Shown here: positions 24,789-31,737 of the stretch, piece by piece
Layout: each line of letters opens with the position of its first letter
Numbering within the stretch: position 1 is the stretch's first letter
Assembly (NCBI RefSeq): GCF_003937945.1
Contig: NZ_RSEC01000048.1
Location: 248,001 to 312,000 of the forward strand
From: Amycolatopsis eburnea
Lineage (GTDB): Bacteria; Actinomycetota; Actinomycetes; Mycobacteriales; Pseudonocardiaceae
Direction of reading: 5' to 3'
Length of the DNA: 64,000 nucleotides
Position numbers and translations under genes: made by a program
Notes under the pieces: model-generated
The model's input: only the letters and a program-made list of their open reading frames with translations
Told to the model about the DNA's origin: nothing
Database searches by the model: none

Positions 24789-25620
24789 CGTCCTTCGTCG
24801 CGAAGTTCGCCCACGCCGCACCGAAGAACACCACGATGTAGCCGGCCTGCAGCAGCAGCCCGTGGTCGATGTTGCGCCACAGCACCGGATCACGGAAGAA
24901 GTCGATCCAGGACAGCCAGTAGTGCGTCGGCAGGTACGGCTTCACCGACGCGGCCGCGTCCAGGGTTTCCAGCACCGAGCTGGTGATCAGCACGGCCAGC
25001 CCGCACAGCGCGGCGCCCAGCGCCGAGTCGCTCACCGTCGACAGGAACATCGTGATCGCGGCGAACCCCAGCATGGACACGACGATGTAGGTCACCGCGC
25101 CGAGCAGCCGCAGGCCGAGCCCGGACGAGCTGAGCGACTGCCCGGACAGCGACGTCACCCCGGTCGGCTGCCCGCCCGGCCCGGCGACGCCCGGGTTGCC
25201 GCCGGTGCCGAACAGGATCACCCCGAGCACCAGCGACGTCAGCACGACGATGACGATCGCCGCGGTCACGTACACCGCGATGGCGACCAGCTTCGCGCTC
25301 AGCAACCGGGTGCGGCCGACCGGGCGCACCAGCAGGTACCGCAGCGTGCCGCCGGACGCCTCGCCCGCGATCGAGTCGCCCGCGACCACCGCGACCGCGA
25401 TCGGCAGGAACAGCGGCAGCACCAGCGCGAGCGCCGCGGCCGGGTACAGCGCGCCGTCGTGCACCACCGCCGACAGGAACGCCCCGCCCTGCCCGGGCGG
25501 CGGCGCGAAGTCGGCCGTGGCCAGGAAGACGCCGACGACCGCGGGCAGCAGGCACAGCAGCAGCACGCTGACCCACACCCGGGGCCGCAGCGCGAGCTTC
25601 CGCAGTTCGACGGCGATCAC
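24778..25620 (-). CDS. ABC-2 type permease
   Basis: The 280-residue protein has six predicted membrane segments with a long extracytoplasmic loop after the first (LATADFAPPPGQGG). GDSIAGEASGGTLRYLLVRPVGRTRLLSAKLVA is a standard ABC-2 motif next to helix 2. The GTG start overlaps the ATPase stop (GTGA). With the ATPase it forms an exporter of the NatA/NatB or drug type; the substrate is unknown. It is the last gene of a three-gene operon. Confidence 0.88.
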   Translation of the reverse strand: MIAVELRKLALRPRVWVSVLLLCLLPAVVGVFLATADFAPPPGQGGAFLSAVVHDGALYPAAALALVLPLFLPIAVAVVAGDSIAGEASGGTLRYLLVRPVGRTRLLSAKLVAIAVYVTAAIVIVVLTSLVLGVILFGTGGNPGVAGPGGQPTGVTSLSGQSLSSSGLGLRLLGAVTYIVVSMLGFAAITMFLSTVSDSALGAALCGLAVLITSSVLETLDAAASVKPYLPTHYWLSWIDFFRDPVLWRNIDHGLLLQAGYIVVFFGAAWANFATKDVTS

Positions 25621-26528
25621 CCGGCCGCCCCGAACCGGTCCGAGCCCGGACCCGTCAGGTCGAGGACCACTTGTTCCAGGGTCCGCTGTTCGGCGTGGAT
25701 GGACGTCACGCGCACCCCCGCTTCGACGAGCAGCGCGTTCAGCGCGGCCGGGTCGGCGTGCCGGATGACCAGCCGGTCGCCTTCGCGGGCTTCGAGCTGC
25801 CCGTCGAGGACGGCCGCCGCCGCGCCCGGGTCCGGCGTCCCGACGAGCACCCGGCCGGTCTCGGCCCGCAACGCGGCCAGGTCCTCCTGGATCACCAGCC
25901 GCCCCCGGTCGACGACGCCGACGCGGGTGCACAGCTGCTCCACCTCGGCCAGCAGGTGGCTGGAGAGGAACACCGTGGTGCCACCGGCGTTCAGCGCGGT
26001 CAGCAGCTCCCGGATCTCCTTGATGCCCTGCGGGTCGAGCCCGTTCGTCGGCTCGTCCAGGATCAGCAGCCGGGGCTTGCGCAGCAGCGCGCCGGCCAGC
26101 CCGAGCCGCTGCCGCATGCCGAGCGAGTACGCCTTGACCGGCCGCTGGTCGACCCCGCCCAGCCCGACCTGATCGAGCGCGTCGTCGATGCGCCGCCGTC
26201 GCGTGCGCCGGCCACCGCCGCGCCCGGCGGCGTCGAGCAGCGCGAGGTTCCGCCGCCCGGACAGGTGCGGGTACGCGGCCGGGCCTTCGACGAGCGCGCC
26301 GACGTCGGGCAGCACCTCGGCGACCCGCTTCGGCACCGGCTCGCCGAGCACCTCGATCTCGCCGCTGGTCGCGTAGACCAGGCCGAGCAGCATCCGGACC
26401 AGGGTGGTCTTGCCCGAGCCGTTCGGGCCGAGGAAGCCGTAGCGGTCGCCTTCGCGGACGTCGAGGTCGACCGCGTTCACGGCGATGGTGCGGCCGTAGG
26501 CCTTGGTGAGCGCGCGCGTGACGATCAT
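25617..26528 (-). CDS. ABC transporter ATP-binding protein (ABC-2/drug-type)
   Basis: The 303-residue ATPase has Walker A GPNGSGKTT (about 33-41), the signature YSLGMRQRLGLAGALL and Walker B LLILDEPTNGLDPQG, with the H-loop SSHLLAEVEQ. The C-terminal 80 residues are the extra domain seen in DrrA/CcmA-type exporters. An insertion of basic residues (GRGGGRRTRRRR, about 103-114) is unusual. Four-nucleotide overlaps on both sides show tight coupling to the LolA-like gene and the permease gene. Confidence 0.92.
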   Translation of the reverse strand: MIVTRALTKAYGRTIAVNAVDLDVREGDRYGFLGPNGSGKTTLVRMLLGLVYATSGEIEVLGEPVPKRVAEVLPDVGALVEGPAAYPHLSGRRNLALLDAAGRGGGRRTRRRRIDDALDQVGLGGVDQRPVKAYSLGMRQRLGLAGALLRKPRLLILDEPTNGLDPQGIKEIRELLTALNAGGTTVFLSSHLLAEVEQLCTRVGVVDRGRLVIQEDLAALRAETGRVLVGTPDPGAAAAVLDGQLEAREGDRLVIRHADPAALNALLVEAGVRVTSIHAEQRTLEQVVLDLTGPGSDRFGAAG

Positions 26529-27646
26529 CGGCTGCCCCGCCGCAGCCGGGACAGCTCGTCCGCGACGGACTTCAGCACGTCGGCCGTCACCGTGCCGGCG
26601 AGCAGGTAGGAGCGGCGGGAGACGGCCGAGCGGACGACCGCGAGCGACAACGGCGTGATCGACAGCTGCACCACGGTCCCGGCGGCCAGCTTGACCTGCA
26701 CCGCGCCCGCCTTCCCGGCGGCGTCGCTCGCCGCGTTGGCCACCGCGCGCGGCACGGCGATCACCGCGAAGGACGCCAGCCCGCGCCCGTAGAGCGCGGC
26801 GCCCTGCACACCGCCGAAGTCCGACGACGTCACCGGCCGCCCGGCCAGCGCCGACGGCAGCGGCACCTGGTTGAACGAGCCGAGCGTGTCCGAGACGTCC
26901 GGGGCGCTCGCCACGGTGAAGCCGGACCCGAGCACCGGCCGCGGCGCCTCGACGACCGGCGTGGTCTGCGCCAGCTCCTGGAACTCGGTCACCAGGATCG
27001 GCGACCGCTGCCCGCGCGCGGTCACCTCGACCCGCACGGCCACCCCGGTCGCCGGATCCGCCCACAGGTCTACCTGGCCGATGGTCGTGTCGGGGTCGGC
27101 GGGGACGAGCCGCAGCCCGGACGCGGCGACGCCCGCGACGTTGCGGCCCGGCAGCGCGCTCACCGGATCGCCGTGGGCCGCGCCGAGGATCCGCCGCGCG
27201 AGCTCGGGCGGCAGCAGGTCCCCGGCCCGCGGCAGCCGGACGGCGGGTTCGCCGATCAGCTCGGTCAGCGTGTTGTCGCCGTAGTCCCACGTGTATTCGC
27301 CGTCGGGCAGCCGGTAGAGGTCGTGCTCGCCGGCGGTGCCGAGGATGTCGACGCGGTAGCGGTCGGGCCCGGCGTACCAGACGCGCATCGGCGTCCGCAT
27401 CGAGAAGAGCGCGGTGACGGCGGCGAGGTTCGGCAGCTCCGGCAGGGCCAGCGAACCGGCGCTTTCGGCGTAACCCTGGTACGGCCGTCCGGCGGAACCC
27501 AGGACGAGGTCGCGCAGTTTCGCGGCATCGGCCGCCGCGCCGGCCGGGGCGAGCGCGCTGAGCACCGAAGGCAACGAGACGAGGACGGCGGCCACGGCCG
27601 CGACGACCGCCCACCGGCGACGCTTTTCCCGCCGCACCACCGTCAT
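26525..27646 (-). CDS. LolA/RseB-like exported protein
   Basis: The 373-residue protein has an N-terminal membrane segment (residues 12-37), then a beta-rich region reading MRVWYAGPDRYRVDILG and EYTWDYGDNTLTELIG, which matches the LolA/LppX/RseB superfamily of lipid- or lipoprotein-binding half-barrels. In actinomycetes such proteins often accompany ABC-2 transporters. An AGAGGTGA Shine-Dalgarno supports the ATG. It overlaps the ATPase gene by 4 nt and is the first gene of the operon. Its role could be handing a lipid to, or sensing one for, the transporter (inference). Confidence 0.82.
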   Translation of the reverse strand: MTVVRREKRRRWAVVAAVAAVLVSLPSVLSALAPAGAAADAAKLRDLVLGSAGRPYQGYAESAGSLALPELPNLAAVTALFSMRTPMRVWYAGPDRYRVDILGTAGEHDLYRLPDGEYTWDYGDNTLTELIGEPAVRLPRAGDLLPPELARRILGAAHGDPVSALPGRNVAGVAASGLRLVPADPDTTIGQVDLWADPATGVAVRVEVTARGQRSPILVTEFQELAQTTPVVEAPRPVLGSGFTVASAPDVSDTLGSFNQVPLPSALAGRPVTSSDFGGVQGAALYGRGLASFAVIAVPRAVANAASDAAGKAGAVQVKLAAGTVVQLSITPLSLAVVRSAVSRRSYLLAGTVTADVLKSVADELSRLRRGSR

Positions 27647-27684
27647 CGGGCATCACCTCTGCACCCTTTGTACGCCACGAAGGC

Positions 27685-27696
27685 TAGGGTCGAAGG
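27685..27696 (+). promoter_or_regulatory. Leaderless -10 element of the upstream peptide gene
   Basis: TAGGGT (27685-27690) and 6 nt precede the GTG of the short frame at 27697, the same layout as several full-length genes in this window. No clear -35 is present. Confidence 0.5.
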
Positions 27697-27732
27697 GTGA
27701 CGAACCCCGTTCATGCCGCCGTCCTGAGCTAG
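27697..27732 (+). CDS. Possible leader peptide MTNPVHAAVLS upstream of the methyltransferase
   Basis: A GTG-initiated 11-codon frame ends with TAG at 27730-27732, 80 nt before the methyltransferase ATG. It starts 6 nt after a TAGGGT element, so it would be read from a leaderless mRNA. Its stop codon lies in the loop of an 8-bp hairpin (27721-27746). This placement is what a ribosome-controlled attenuator requires. The peptide itself shows no run of one amino acid, so an amino-acid-starvation signal is unlikely; stalling by an antibiotic or metabolite is an alternative. Confidence 0.45.
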   Translation: MTNPVHAAVLS

Positions 27733-27789
27733 TTCCCCCTCAGGACCTCCCGCACACCCGCCCTTTCGCGGGTTCTTCGACGTGCCCGC
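27721..27789 (+). promoter_or_regulatory. Attenuator-like hairpins in the methyltransferase leader
   Basis: Hairpin 1 pairs 27721-27728 with 27739-27746 (GTCCTGAG/CTCAGGAC) around the upstream-peptide stop. Hairpin 2 pairs ACCCGC (27756-27761) with GCGGGT (27768-27773). GCGGG at 27768-27772 can instead pair with CCCGC at 27785-27789, which would exclude hairpin 2. Mutually exclusive stems next to a translated leader suggest attenuation. Confidence 0.45.
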
Positions 27790-27812
27790 GGCAATGAACG
27801 GAAACCCTTTCC

Positions 27813-28886
27813 ATGGCTCACCTCGTCGTGCCCGGCGAACCCGATCGCCGGTTGTTTTCCCCACCCTCGCGCCACGCGGTCCTCGCCGACGACCGCCTGT
27901 CCGCCGACGCGGCTCTGCGCACGCTCTCGTCCGGCGTCGCCCTGCTCTGGCGCGGCGACTTCCCGGCGGCCCGGCGGCTCCTGGACGCGCTCGCCCGCCG
28001 TCTGCCTTCCCCGCCACCGGACGACTTCGCGCGCTACCGGGCGGACCGCGCCCGCCGTGCCCGGCTCCTTTCGCTGCTCCACGCCCCGCTGGATCCGGGC
28101 TACGTCGTACCGCTGCGCCGCGCCCCGGACGTCCGGGCGGCGTGCACCGGCGTCTACGGCCCTTCGGACGTCCCGGCGGCCGTGCCGCTGCGGGAACTGC
28201 TCGGGGTGCTGAGCGCCGCCGAATGGCGCCGGACGGGCGTCGAAGTACCGGCGCTCGGCGCGCGGATCCACCCGCACTACGGCGTTTTCGCGCCGCTGCG
28301 GCCGGAGTACGTGGACCTGGTCGCGGCCGCGCCGTTGCCGGGCACGGAACTGGCGTTCGACATCGGCACCGGCACCGGCGTGCTGGCCGCCGTCCTCGCC
28401 CACCGCGGGGTCGAGCGGGTGGTGGCCACGGACGCCTCGGCCCGCGCGGTCGCCTGCGCCCGGGAAAACCTGACCCGGCTGGGCTTCGGCGAGCGCGCGG
28501 AGGTGGTGCGGACGGACCTGTTCCCGCCCGGCCGCGCCCCGCTGGTGGTGGCGAACCCGCCGTGGCTGCCCGGCCGCCCCCGCACCCCGTTGGACCACGC
28601 GGTGTACGACCCGGGCCACCGCATGCTGCGCGGCTTCCTCGACCGCGCCCGCCGCCACCTGACCCCGCACGGCGAGGCGTGGCTGGTGCTGTCCGACCTC
28701 GCCGAGCACCTGGGCCTGCGCACCCGCGCGCAGCTGCTCGCCTGGATCGAGGCGGCGGGCCTGCGGGTGCTGGACCGGACCGGAACCCCGGCCCGCCACC
28801 CCCGCGCCCTCGACGAGGCCGATCCGCTGCACCGGGCCAGGGCCGCGGAGGTCACGTCCCTCTGGCGCCTCAGTCCACAACGCTGA
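27813..28886 (+). CDS. Class I SAM-dependent methyltransferase (HemK/RsmC-like)
   Basis: The 357-residue protein has an N-terminal helical domain (about 1-150) and a Rossmann methyltransferase domain with motif I FDIGTGTGVLAA (about 189-200), VVATDASARAV and the NPPW motif (VVANPPWLPGRP, about 248-259) used to methylate glutamine side chains or exocyclic base amines (family knowledge). Candidate substrates are rRNA, release factors or a small molecule. The Shine-Dalgarno is weak. Its leader carries an upstream peptide and hairpins, so expression is probably conditional. Confidence 0.85.
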   Translation: MAHLVVPGEPDRRLFSPPSRHAVLADDRLSADAALRTLSSGVALLWRGDFPAARRLLDALARRLPSPPPDDFARYRADRARRARLLSLLHAPLDPGYVVPLRRAPDVRAACTGVYGPSDVPAAVPLRELLGVLSAAEWRRTGVEVPALGARIHPHYGVFAPLRPEYVDLVAAAPLPGTELAFDIGTGTGVLAAVLAHRGVERVVATDASARAVACARENLTRLGFGERAEVVRTDLFPPGRAPLVVANPPWLPGRPRTPLDHAVYDPGHRMLRGFLDRARRHLTPHGEAWLVLSDLAEHLGLRTRAQLLAWIEAAGLRVLDRTGTPARHPRALDEADPLHRARAAEVTSLWRLSPQR

Positions 28887-28901
28887 CGCCGCCGAGCCCC
28901 A

Positions 28902-28958
28902 AGCGCCCCAATGTGGCCTTGGTTGCGTCTTGCGCACCGAAGGCCACATTGGGGCGCT
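28902..28958. repeat. Perfect 19-bp hairpin of the CCCCAATGTGGC family
   Basis: Arms 28902-28920 and 28940-28958 are exact complements around a 19-nt loop, between the convergent methyltransferase and folP-like genes. It belongs to the same family as 12280-12358 and 50155-50239 and probably terminates both transcripts. Confidence 0.85.
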
Positions 28959-28963
28959 CCGGC

Positions 28964-29848
28964 TCAGTCCACAGTAGACAGACCCGCGACCGCCGCCACG
29001 GCCTCTCGCGTCTCGCGGACGTTGTGGGCGCGGAAGACCGCCGCTCCCGCGTGGGCCGCGATCGCCGTCGCCGCGAGGGTGCCCGCCAGGCGGTCGCGGG
29101 CTTCGACGTCGAGGGTCTCGCCGATCAGGTCCTTGTTCGACAGCGCGACCAGCACCGGCCAGCCGGTGGCCACCAGTCGGTCGAAGTGGCGGAGCAGCTC
29201 GAGGCCGTGGCGGGTGCTCTTGCCGAAGTCGAACGTCGGGTCGATGAGGACGCCGCCGCGCGGCACGCCCGCGGCGACCGTCCGCTCGGCCGCCGTCGTC
29301 AGCTCGGCGAGGACCTCCGCGACGACGTCGTCGTAGCGCGGCCAGAACGGCCGTTCCGGGGTCGGCGCGGGGTACGGGTCGGTCCGCAGCGGCATGCCCC
29401 CGACGTGCGAGCAGACGTAGCCCGCGCCGAACTCGGCGGCGACCTCGACCAGTTTGGGGTCGGCGCCGGCCCAGGTGTCGTTGAGCAGGTCGGCGCCGGC
29501 CTCGCAGACCTGCCGCCCGACTTCGTGCCGCCAGGTGTCGACGCTGATCACCAGCCCGGGGTGGCGTTCCCGCACCTCGGCGACGAACGGCACCACGCGC
29601 CTGCTCTCTTCGTCGACGTCGATCTCGGGACCCTCGCCCGCCTTGACGCCGCCGATGTCCACGATGTCGGCGCCGGCCGCGACCGCGCGGTCCACGGCTT
29701 CGCGGGCGGCGTCCTCGGCGAAGGTCGCGCCCTTGTCGTAGAACGAATCGGGGGTGCGGTTCACGATGGCCATGACCAGGGCGCGGTCGCCGGGCATGCG
29801 ACGGCCCCGGAAGACCACCTCCGGCCGGTGTGACGTCATGGCCTTCAC
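28964..29848 (-). CDS. folP2: Dihydropteroate synthase-like protein (FolP2 type)
   Basis: The 294-residue TIM-barrel protein reads VMAIVNRTPDSFYDKGATF where classical enzymes have NVTPDSFSDGG, then VISVDTWRHEVG, LLNDTWAG, LIDPTFDFGKSTRHGLELLRHFDRL, LVALSNKDLIG and FRAHNVRETREA. These substitutions, notably SNK for SRK and DPTFDFGK for DPGFGFGK, are those of the FolP2 paralogues of mycobacteria, which lack proven dihydropteroate synthase activity. No other folate gene is adjacent, which also argues against the housekeeping FolP. The GTG at 29848 follows TGACCT by 6 nt; an ATG three codons later is possible. Confidence 0.85.
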   Translation of the reverse strand: MKAMTSHRPEVVFRGRRMPGDRALVMAIVNRTPDSFYDKGATFAEDAAREAVDRAVAAGADIVDIGGVKAGEGPEIDVDEESRRVVPFVAEVRERHPGLVISVDTWRHEVGRQVCEAGADLLNDTWAGADPKLVEVAAEFGAGYVCSHVGGMPLRTDPYPAPTPERPFWPRYDDVVAEVLAELTTAAERTVAAGVPRGGVLIDPTFDFGKSTRHGLELLRHFDRLVATGWPVLVALSNKDLIGETLDVEARDRLAGTLAATAIAAHAGAAVFRAHNVRETREAVAAVAGLSTVD

Positions 29849-29933
29849 CCTGCCAGGTCACGGCTGGGTCCGAAACGGCGCTCCCCGCGGCCCGCGCCGG
29901 TTATCCTTCGCGCGACCGAGCAGGGGGAAAGCC

Positions 29934-30584
29934 ATGAGTGGTGAGAGTCCGGCCCGCAGCGAAGCCGAGGCGATGATCGCCGAAGCCAAGAAGGCCCTTT
30001 GGGTGATGGTGGGCCTGCTCGCCGTGCTGTGGGTGGTGCAGATCTTCAACTCGCTCGACGGCTACGACCTGGGCCGCGAGTTCGGCATCGAGGCGCGCGA
30101 CCCGGCGTCGCTGCCGGAGATCTTCAGCGCGCCGTTCATCCACTCGAGCTGGGGTCACATCGAAGGCAACTCCGGCCCGCTGTTCGTGTTCGGCTTCCTC
30201 GCCGCCTACCGCGGGGTGAAGAAGTGGCTGGGCGTGAGCGTGCTGATCATCGTCGCGAGCGGCCTCGGCGTCTGGTTCACCTCGCCGTCGAACTCGGTCA
30301 CGGTCGGTGCCAGCGGCCTGGTCTTCGGCTACTTCGGCTACATCATCGTGCGCGGCCTGTTCGACCGGCACCCGATCGACATCGTGATCGGGGTCGTGAT
30401 GGCGCTCTGCTTCGCCTACCAGTTCACGTCGCTGCTGCCCACCGACGAACGGGTCAGCTGGCAGGGCCACCTGTTCGGGTTCGCCGGCGGCATCATCGGC
30501 GGCTGGCTGTTCCGCGACCGGAAGCCCAAGGCGGCCGCCGCCCCCGACGCGGCGACCACCCTGCTCCCCAAGGACCTCAGCTAG
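29934..30584 (+). CDS. Rhomboid-family intramembrane serine protease
   Basis: The 216-residue protein has six predicted membrane segments. The Ser127-His179 dyad is visible in VGASGLVFGYFG and WQGHLFGFAGG, and HSSWGHIEGNSGPLFVFG (residues 70-87) supplies the conserved His/Asn region of helix 2. These mark it as an active rhomboid. An AGGGGGAAAG Shine-Dalgarno supports the ATG. The substrate is unknown; rhomboids release membrane-tethered proteins. It is monocistronic, and its last 8 nt overlap the convergent YceI gene. Confidence 0.92.
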   Translation: MSGESPARSEAEAMIAEAKKALWVMVGLLAVLWVVQIFNSLDGYDLGREFGIEARDPASLPEIFSAPFIHSSWGHIEGNSGPLFVFGFLAAYRGVKKWLGVSVLIIVASGLGVWFTSPSNSVTVGASGLVFGYFGYIIVRGLFDRHPIDIVIGVVMALCFAYQFTSLLPTDERVSWQGHLFGFAGGIIGGWLFRDRKPKAAAAPDAATTLLPKDLS

Positions 30585-31074
30585 GCGGCTCCAGGTCCGC
30601 TTCGACGTCGATCCGGACGTACCGGCCGATCAGCGCGCGCGGCACCCGCATGCCGAGCGGCGCGCGGTCCAGGGTTCCCGTCGCGCGCACCCGGGTCGCG
30701 GTGAGCGGCTCGACGGTCAGCGTCAGCGGGCACGACGTCCCGCGCAGCCCGAGGTCGCCGGTCACCTCCCAGCCGTTGTCGCGGCGCCGGACGCCGGTGG
30801 CGGTGAACGTCAGGTCCGGGCGGGCGCGGCTGTCGAGCAGGTTCGGCTTCCGCAGGTCGGCGTCGCGGCGCGGGTTCTCCGTGGTCAGCGCGCCGAGGTC
30901 GAGCCGCGCGTGGACGGCGGTCACCCCGCCGCCGGTGACCTCGACGCCGCCCGCGCGGACCGGGATCGTGCCGCGCACGCGGTTGAACCCGAAGTTGCGG
31001 ACCTCGAACGACGCCGTCGCGGTGCGGACGGTCCACGTCCCGGCGCGGAGCGCGGGGGCGGTGCGCGGGCTCAT
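30577..31074 (-). CDS. YceI-family protein
   Basis: The 165-residue protein reads GTWTVRTATASFEVRNFGFNRVRGTIPVRAGGVEV, with DADLRKPNLLDSRARPDLTFTATGV and WEVTGDLGLRGTSCPLTLTVE, the order of a YceI lipocalin-like barrel that binds polyisoprenoids or amphiphiles (family knowledge). There is no signal peptide, so it is cytoplasmic. The ATG overlaps the stop of the upstream gene (ATGA), so the two genes are coupled in translation. Confidence 0.88.
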   Translation of the reverse strand: MSPRTAPALRAGTWTVRTATASFEVRNFGFNRVRGTIPVRAGGVEVTGGGVTAVHARLDLGALTTENPRRDADLRKPNLLDSRARPDLTFTATGVRRRDNGWEVTGDLGLRGTSCPLTLTVEPLTATRVRATGTLDRAPLGMRVPRALIGRYVRIDVEADLEPPS

Positions 31075-31628
31075 CGCGCACCCGCCGGTGCCGGCAGGGC
31101 CGCGTGCGAAACGCGGTGGACGTCGACGCGGTCCGGGCCGGGCAGCAGCGCGGGGTCCTCGCCGGGCAGCAGCTCGGTGGCCGTGACCGCGTCCTGGACG
31201 GCCTCGATCGTGGCCATCGACGCAGAGAGCGCGACGACGACCAGCGACCGGTCCTCGCCGAGCAGGAGGTACGTCGTCCCGACGCCCTCGATGCCCCGGA
31301 CGGCGGGCCAGATCCGCTCGCGGCCCGCGCGCAGCTCGGCGGCCGACTGCTCGGCGCCGCGGGGCCCGTCGAACCAGGTGAGCTGGGCGTACGCGGCCGC
31401 GTCGGACGCGGTGTGCGCGTCGACGACCCGGTACGCGCCGGCGTCGAGCCAGGTCGTCCCGGCGGGCCGCAGCGACGCGGCTTCGCCGGCCGTGGCGGCG
31501 TCGGGCCAGAAGGTGACGACGGCACCGGCCAGGCCGCCGAGCTGGGTGAGCGTGCAGGCGCCGAGGGCGCCCGCGCCGAAGCCGCGGGTCCCGAGTGGAC
31601 CGCGGAACTGGTGGATGGTGGCGTGCAT
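31071..31628 (-). CDS. Ferredoxin-like-fold (dimeric alpha/beta-barrel-like) protein of unknown function
   Basis: The ATG at 31628 follows AAGGAG, giving 185 residues. Two related halves can be seen: VVTFWPDAATAGEAASLRP in the first and YLLLGEDRSLVVVALSASMATIEAVQDAVTATELLPGEDPALLPG in the second. This pattern resembles antibiotic-biosynthesis-monooxygenase-like dimeric barrels fused in tandem, but no catalytic motif is recognised. It forms a two-gene operon with the YceI gene. The divergent LuxR-type regulator at 31738 may control it. Confidence 0.7.
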   Translation of the reverse strand: MHATIHQFRGPLGTRGFGAGALGACTLTQLGGLAGAVVTFWPDAATAGEAASLRPAGTTWLDAGAYRVVDAHTASDAAAYAQLTWFDGPRGAEQSAAELRAGRERIWPAVRGIEGVGTTYLLLGEDRSLVVVALSASMATIEAVQDAVTATELLPGEDPALLPGPDRVDVHRVSHAALPAPAGAR

Positions 31629-31725
31629 GGGGTGCTCCTTCCGCTGTGCGCCGACTCTCGCCCGCGGCGGCGCCCGCGGCATCAGTGCCAGTACGGAGCA
31701 GGGCACTGAAACCGGGCACGCAGGG

Positions 31726-31737
31726 GATACTGCTCGG
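31726..31737 (+). promoter_or_regulatory. Leaderless -10 element of the LuxR-type regulator
   Basis: GATACT (31726-31731) and 6 nt precede the GTG at 31738; no Shine-Dalgarno sequence is present. Confidence 0.5.

Noticed and set aside
21288..24893. A 1201-codon minus-strand frame opposite the CHAT gene
   Set aside because: It is low-complexity Arg/Gly/Ala text without motifs, opposite a protein with a clear His/Cys dyad.
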